DNA of 64,000 bases from Calonectria ilicicola (lineage: Eukaryota > Ascomycota > Sordariomycetes > Hypocreales > Nectriaceae), in assembly GCA_020809705.1 (NCBI GenBank), contig CP085833.1, forward strand, positions 4,154,001 to 4,218,000, given 5' to 3'. Shown here piece by piece: positions 59,265 to 64,000 of the stretch (position 1 is the stretch's first letter; each line of letters begins with the position of its first letter). Both the position numbers and the translations under genes were made by a program. The notes beneath the pieces are model-generated. The model did no database searches, was not told the DNA's origin, and worked only from the letters and a program-made list of their open reading frames with translations.

Positions 59265-60935
59265 ATGCCGACGAAAAAGAGACCATATGTTCCTAAGACC
59301 AAAGGTTCGCTTAACTGCATGTATCAGATCAGAATCGCAGTTCTGACCGTGTAGGTTGTCACGAATGTTCCCAAAGACGGATACACTGCGATCGCACAGA
59401 GCCTCAATGCCACAAATGCTCCCAGAAAGGACTCAAATGCAGCGGGCTAGGCATTCGACACCGCTTCAATAATGGCGTTGCCGCACGTGGAAAATGGGTC
59501 GGGATGACCATGGACCGGGTTTATGAGGCGTGAGTTGGAAATAAGATTGATTGAACCTAAAATCATACTTACGAATTTATAGGAAGGTAAAGAAACCAAA
59601 GGGAAATATCGTGCGAGCCCAGCAACCACTCCCAGGCACTAAAAATGCTGTAATCGAGGAAGAAGCTGTAGCAACTGAGCCAATTCTTACGGAAATAGTT
59701 GCTCCGTCGATAGTGCAGCCATGGGAAGCCATTTCCGATATACCCGATATCGAAGATTTGCCGTTTCACGATGTCGAAACTGAATCTCAATCAACCGAAA
59801 TTGTGCTTTTCCAACCGATGCCGGACGCGATTTCTTCAGGGAACCGAGATCTGATAATGCACTGTAAGATGAACTCTCCTGCTCCCCTGCATTGACTCAC
59901 ACTCTTTTACACAGTTTCTCAGTATATTGCAAATGAAATGATTGCCTTTGATGGACCACATAATGGCTGGCGACATCTGATTCTTCCATTAGCCCACACT
60001 GATGACTTGGTATTGAACGCCGTCCTTGCAGCAGCTGATGCTCATCAACGTGTGAATGGGTTCTTACCACAAGGACTGCAAGCAGATGTGTTGAATGTCT
60101 GGAATCCGGATTCGAGTCAACTATATGTTCGTGCTATATGTGGTTTACGAGAACGACAGGAGTTGGTTCACGGGGACCAGAGGAGCCGATACTCCATAAT
60201 TACAACTATAATGGTTCTGTTGTCTGCTGTAATGATAACAGGAAGTTCTGATTTCCCAGTCCTGTTCCGGATGCTGGAATCCGCAATTGAGGCTATGGGA
60301 GGAAAACAAGGACTTGGACCAGGGGAATATACTGACTTCATATTACGACAAGTCAACAAGTGAGTACAAATGCAATATGGAGAATGGAAATTCTAATACA
60401 TGCTAACATTTACTGCAGAATGCGAGTTTATGCAGCTCCTCTCATGAGTGAACATACAGGCGTACATGTCATGTCCTCCAGAGCGCAAACCGCAAGACTA
60501 TTGGAATGCTTGAACCACTCGGTTCAACTGGACCCTATCCAAGCTGTGCTCTCAGAGCAACTGTCAGACCTGGTAGAACAAGCCAGAGATATTTACCTCA
60601 ACCAGGTGTTCTTGGATCTCGATTCTTCTTCGTCGGGATCGGCAGCTAGTATCAGCTCCATACGCAGAGTCCAGCGATTCAAAGAGTCTATGGAAGTGAT
60701 CCCTCAAGATTCCCCCCTTCAAAAAGTATTGGTTTGGGCCAGTTTTGTGGCAGCATCGGACTGCCGCTTGGATGAACACAAAGCTTTCTTTGAAGGTGTT
60801 TTCCAGCGCCGATTTGCAAGCAGCGGGTTTGGAAATTTGATTAAGGGACTAGAATCGCTACGGAAGATTTGGGCGAGAAATTTGGACGAGAGATGGACTT
60901 CTATATTGCCCGAAGAGAAATTATTAGTGATGTGA
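59265..60935 (+). CDS. Zn2Cys6 transcription factor, Fungal_trans_2 type
   Basis: Five exons fit in phase: 59265-59304, 59355-59529, 59583-59863, 59915-60359 and 60419-60935, giving 485 residues. The first splice joins the basic N-terminus (TKKRPYVPKTKG) to the zinc cluster with Cys 15, 18, 25, 32, 35 and 42 (CHECSQRRIHCDRTEPQCHK), followed by the GLKCSG...RF..GVAARGKWVG linker of this subclass. The regulatory domain (Fungal_trans_2, PF11951 by pattern) starts near DGPHNGWRHLILPLAHTDDLVLNAVLAAADAH. Exon 1 is only 40 nt, so simple ORF calling misses the DNA-binding domain. It lies upstream of the TauD-type dioxygenase in the same direction, 567 bp apart, and may regulate it; that is inference from position. 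Confidence 0.85.
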
Positions 60936-61502
60936 AGAAAAGATGTCTGCGTCGGGGTGTTAAATGGGGAACCGAGCTTTGAAAGCCTTTTTCTGTAATT
61001 TATGTTTTAACAGTATTTTGTAATTGATATTTTAAGGGAAGTAATGCGTTCTGGCCGCTAATTCATTTCAATATTTGTACAATTCATAAGACTGATTTTG
61101 AATCCTGAAAATGTATCCCGAAGTTCCAGTTGGAGTAGTGGGTGACACCATATAGCCCAAATTGCACGCCATGGTTTCCCCACATCAACACCGGTGGGAT
61201 GGGTAATGCCATGCAGGTCAGCTCCCGCAATACAAGCAAGATGATGTTAGATGCATCAAATAATACGATGGGAAAGAGTGATTTCTTATCGATAAGCTTG
61301 TAAGATTCGCAATATCCCCGCTGTCAAGCGCCATGCTTTTAATGTCGTTTCCTATGATGATACTGTGACTTCATTTATAGCCCGGCCAAGACGCACAACG
61401 GAAGCCAGGTCAGCTGTTGATTATCACACATGAATCTTGACTAAATATTCGTTTATTTTTGAATTGGCCTCTAGCCTCTGGTTGATTAGTGATAAAACCA
61501 CG
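60936..61502. promoter_or_regulatory. Promoter region of the TauD-type dioxygenase
   Basis: 567 bp, AT-rich near the regulator stop, with a TTATAG sequence at about 61376. A GATAAG-type site occurs at about 61290-61298 (TCGATAAGCTTG). An upstream in-frame extension of the dioxygenase begins at a non-ATG codon at 61437 and is not used. Confidence 0.45.
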
Positions 61503-62779
61503 ATGTCCGAAATTGAAGCCTACAAGCACATCTCCCCGGACTCGGGACACCCGGTGACCATCCATCCAAACTTCAATCCCAGGATTAAAGATTGGACTCC
61601 TCCAGACCCTATCAGAGAAGGATTTGAACCCCCAAAGGATAGGGCATTCTTTGCGGACCTAGAAAAAAAAGCGCTATTGTCTGTGGCGAAGAAGACTGAT
61701 CTGACAGAGTCGATCGGCTCGGTCCTGGAAGGGGTCCAACTTTCGCAATTATCGCCCGCACAATTGGACGAATTAGCGCTTTTGGTCAACGAACGGGGCG
61801 TTGTGTTTTTCAGGGACCAAGACCTCACTACTAAGAAACAAGAACAGCTTTTTGAGCATTATGGCATTCTTGATAAGCACCCCGCTCAGAAGGACGTCAA
61901 GCATTTTGTCATTAGCGGCAGCACCAAGGACCACCGCCAGCTTTCAAATTACACACCATGGCCCCAGGGAGACTTTCACGCTGACACGTCATTCGAGATA
62001 AACCCACCTTCATACTCGCTTTTGCGAATGGAAGCACATCCTGAGGTTGGAGGGGATACTGCCTGGGTCTCCGGGTACGGCCTGTATGACACATTGAGTG
62101 ACGCAATGAAAAGATTTGTGGATGGACTTCATGCTGTTCACACGTCCAGGGTAAGTAATTGGATATTGAGAATGCTTGCGTCACATCGGAGATAACCATC
62201 TAGATTTAGCTGCAATACGACACTATCCTAGATCTTTGGGGCAAAGGACCCAACAGGCCGCCAATCGACACGCACCACCCTGCTGTGCGAACGCACCCGG
62301 TCACTGGACTAAAAGCATTGAATGTTAACCCTGGATTCGTGACCGGGTTTGCTGAACTCAAGAAAGTGGAATCAGGTCAGCAAATGGAAGTGTTGAGTTT
62401 GCACCTGCTGACCCTGCATAGATAAGCTATTGGACTTTTTCACATATCACATTCATTCCGCGGATGATCACTACGTAAGATGGAAGTGGACTGTTGGAGC
62501 CGTCGCCATGTGGGACAACCGGTGAGCATTTCCAAACCTTGTCCAATATGGAAATTATGGGGTTAAACTTTTTTTCGTCAGATGTGTCCTTCACCGGGTG
62601 ATTCCGGGAACGTACGAGACTCCACGTAGAGGTATCCGTACCACTGTTTTTGGGGAAAAGCGTACGTTGAAACCCTAAATGTCATGATGAATCAAGCCCT
62701 GACCCTGCTTTAAGCATACTTTGACCCGAAGAGCGAGGGGCGCGCAGAGCGTGCTGCGAGAATTAAGAGCGAAAATTAA
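61503..62779 (+). CDS. TauD-type alpha-ketoglutarate-dependent dioxygenase
   Basis: Five exons join in phase: 61503-62150, 62210-62375, 62422-62521, 62582-62661 and 62715-62779, giving 352 residues. The Fe(II) facial triad is visible as HAD (His159, Asp161 within DFHADTSF) and His309 in CVLHRVIPG, with the 2-oxoglutarate-binding Arg in ETPRRGIRTT (320-324). Other family blocks are GVVFFRDQDLT, EVGGDTAWVSGYGLYDTLS and HPVTGLKALNVNPGF. The family oxidises taurine or other sulfonates (yeast Jlp1), or related substrates such as 2,4-D and alkyl sulfates, releasing sulfite or an aldehyde. Sulfonate use is the default guess; the substrate pocket cannot be judged. All expected motifs are intact. Confidence 0.92.
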
Positions 62780-63005
62780 CAACAAGGGTGAATGTTGGAT
62801 AATACAGGGAGGCGATAAGACAGACAGACACAGCGTGATTTGGAATCTAATAACATTCGTTCGGGCTGAATAAACGTGCTCCGAGGGTATTTATATACAA
62901 ATATGAACATGTGAGTGCTAGCAATGTGATAACTATGTACAAAAAATTGTGGTTCTCTCTGATAAAAGTCCACACTGGGGATTTAGAGTGGGTATGCGGA
63001 GATAG

Positions 63006-63727
63006 TCACTCGGTGACTAACTCAATCTTGCCTGTCTTGACGTCGTAAATGTAACCGGAGATTGGCACGTCTAAAATGAGGGGGCTTTTCTTGAGCAGAT
63101 GGACGTCATCCAAGACGCTTTGCTTCAAGTCAGCAAAGGGAAGAAAAGAAATGTGGTCGACGTCCTCGTTGAGTTCTCTGCGGATTTTGTTTCTAAACTC
63201 CGAATCGGAAAATTTCTGCATTCCACATCCAGTCTATGGTCGGAGAAAAGAGAGATCTGTGGTTAGCTAAATGATCCTTGGAGGGGAAAAAAACTGGGTA
63301 TTTTTGGGGCGCCCTTACGTGGTGCATGACAATTATTTCCCGCGTACCAAGAAGCTGCTGCGAGATCAAGATGGATCTCATTGCCTCGACGGCACGTCCT
63401 CCGGCCTAAAGCCGACGGCAATTAGCATGGACTCTCGAGGTTGCATTAGAGATGAAATTCTTACGTTTCGAATCACGTGGGCGTCTCCAAGTTCGAGCCC
63501 CAGTGCTTTAGCGGGATCTAATCTGGAGTCCATGCACGTAATGACTAGCACTTTTCTGTATGCTACTCAGCCCTGGATCCTTGAGCAATCTCAGATCTGA
63601 GAATCTGAGAATTCGGGGAGAGCGCATACCGGCTTGGCGGAGAGGGCAGATCTGCGCCCGCAAATGTCGATGCATATATCTCGTTTGCTGCTTCGAGCTC
63701 GGGCGCAACAGAGAAGTAGGTAGTCAT
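63006..63727 (-). CDS. Small beta-class carbonic anhydrase-like protein
   Basis: Four exons: 63727-63630, 63555-63465, 63405-63319 and 63233-63006, giving 167 residues, shorter than classical beta carbonic anhydrases (about 200-230). The zinc-site motifs are complete: Cys40-Met-Asp42-Ser-Arg44 ([11 protein letters not shown]) and His92-Thr-Gly-Cys95 (VMHHTGCGM), the latter formed by the exon 3/4 junction; IRNAGGRA gives the conserved NAGG turn. It matches the small bacterial-type (plant-mitochondria-like type II) group, usually cytosolic in fungi. Predicted reaction: CO2 hydration. It is convergent with the dioxygenase gene (226 bp), sharing the 3' region. Small members can also show carbonyl sulfide or carbon disulfide hydrolase activity, which would fit a sulfur-linked neighbourhood, but sequence does not decide this. 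Confidence 0.88.
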
Positions 63728-64000
63728 GGCGGGTGTTGTGATCTATCAATTGTCTGCTGGAGGATGTCACAGCTCTCAGCGTACTGCCTAGGGTTCTTAT
63801 TCTTCTTCACTCAGCCAAGCCGGCCCTCAACGAAACGACTTCTTGTAACTGGGGTATGAAGTGTTCCGCTTATCCGAATGTGCTAGACCCTGCAAAAAGA
63901 TGGTGCGGCGATGTCCGATAACACCTAAACCCCTCACCAGCTGGGTAATCTCACATCTGGCGATTGGCTGGCACCGGTCTTTTCAACCGGTCATCCTCCC
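63728..64000. promoter_or_regulatory. Promoter region of the carbonic anhydrase gene
   Basis: 273 bp upstream of the minus-strand start to the window end. A CT-rich stretch on the + strand at about 63797-63815 is noted. Nothing else is supported; the next gene lies outside the window. Confidence 0.4.

Noticed and set aside
44507..63727. Secondary-metabolite biosynthetic cluster
   Set aside because: No polyketide synthase, NRPS, terpene cyclase or prenyltransferase is present; tailoring-type enzymes and regulators alone are not enough.

Overview
The window looks like chromosomal DNA of a filamentous ascomycete, most likely a Sordariomycete; a hypocrealean such as Trichoderma or Fusarium is a guess from style only. 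The genes carry short introns (about 47-75 nt) with GTAAGT/GTACGT-like donors and CTAAC-type branch sites, many promoters are pyrimidine-rich, and the families present (HET, HeLo-like/ankyrin, DUF3433, DUF6536, Zn2Cys6 regulators, MFS, NmrA-like) are typical of Pezizomycotina. There are no bacterial operons, rRNA genes or CRISPR arrays. One tRNA was found. All exon models were read by eye from splice signals, reading-frame phase and remembered family motifs; no search was run.

Layout. (1) 0.5-9.7 kb holds conserved genes: a GT34-like Golgi glycosyltransferase (-), a CLN3/Btn1 vacuolar membrane protein (-) and a ribose-phosphate pyrophosphokinase (+) with a 9-nt microexon. (2) 12.1-17.8 kb is accessory: a HeLo-like/ankyrin protein (+) and a DUF6536 membrane protein (+) with a single-base frameshift. 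(3) 18.4-23.2 kb holds conserved genes: cytochrome c heme lyase (+), a RUS/DUF647 protein (-) and mevalonate diphosphate decarboxylase (-). (4) 23.5-34.6 kb is a decayed island: a HET-domain gene with one in-frame stop, surrounded by several degenerate minus-strand copies of an unrecognised spliced gene, three of which still share a 48-nt intron. (5) 35.2-39.0 kb holds the mitochondrial calcium uniporter (+) and a siderophore-type N5-hydroxyornithine acyltransferase (+). (6) 39.6-43.4 kb is a DUF3433 multi-pass membrane gene (-) with a frameshift. (7) 44.5-63.7 kb is regulator-rich: an MDR reductase (-), a Zn2Cys6 factor (-) divergent from an MFS exporter (+), an NmrA-like reductase (-) divergent from a combined C2H2 + Zn2Cys6 factor (+), a GST (+), tRNA-Ser(CGA) (-), a third Zn2Cys6 factor (+), a TauD-type dioxygenase (+) and a small beta-carbonic anhydrase (-).

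How the genes work together. Regions 1, 3 and 5 are housekeeping (nucleotide, sterol, heme/cytochrome, calcium and iron metabolism) with no evident joint pathway. Region 7 is the best candidate for a functional unit: three regulators, one exporter and several redox/detoxification enzymes in 19 kb, with no PKS, NRPS or terpene synthase, which suggests detoxification or nutrient use rather than classical secondary metabolism. Region 4 is the most unusual in structure: a self/non-self recognition gene embedded in decayed paralogues whose stops and lost splice donor fit C-to-T (RIP-like) mutation.
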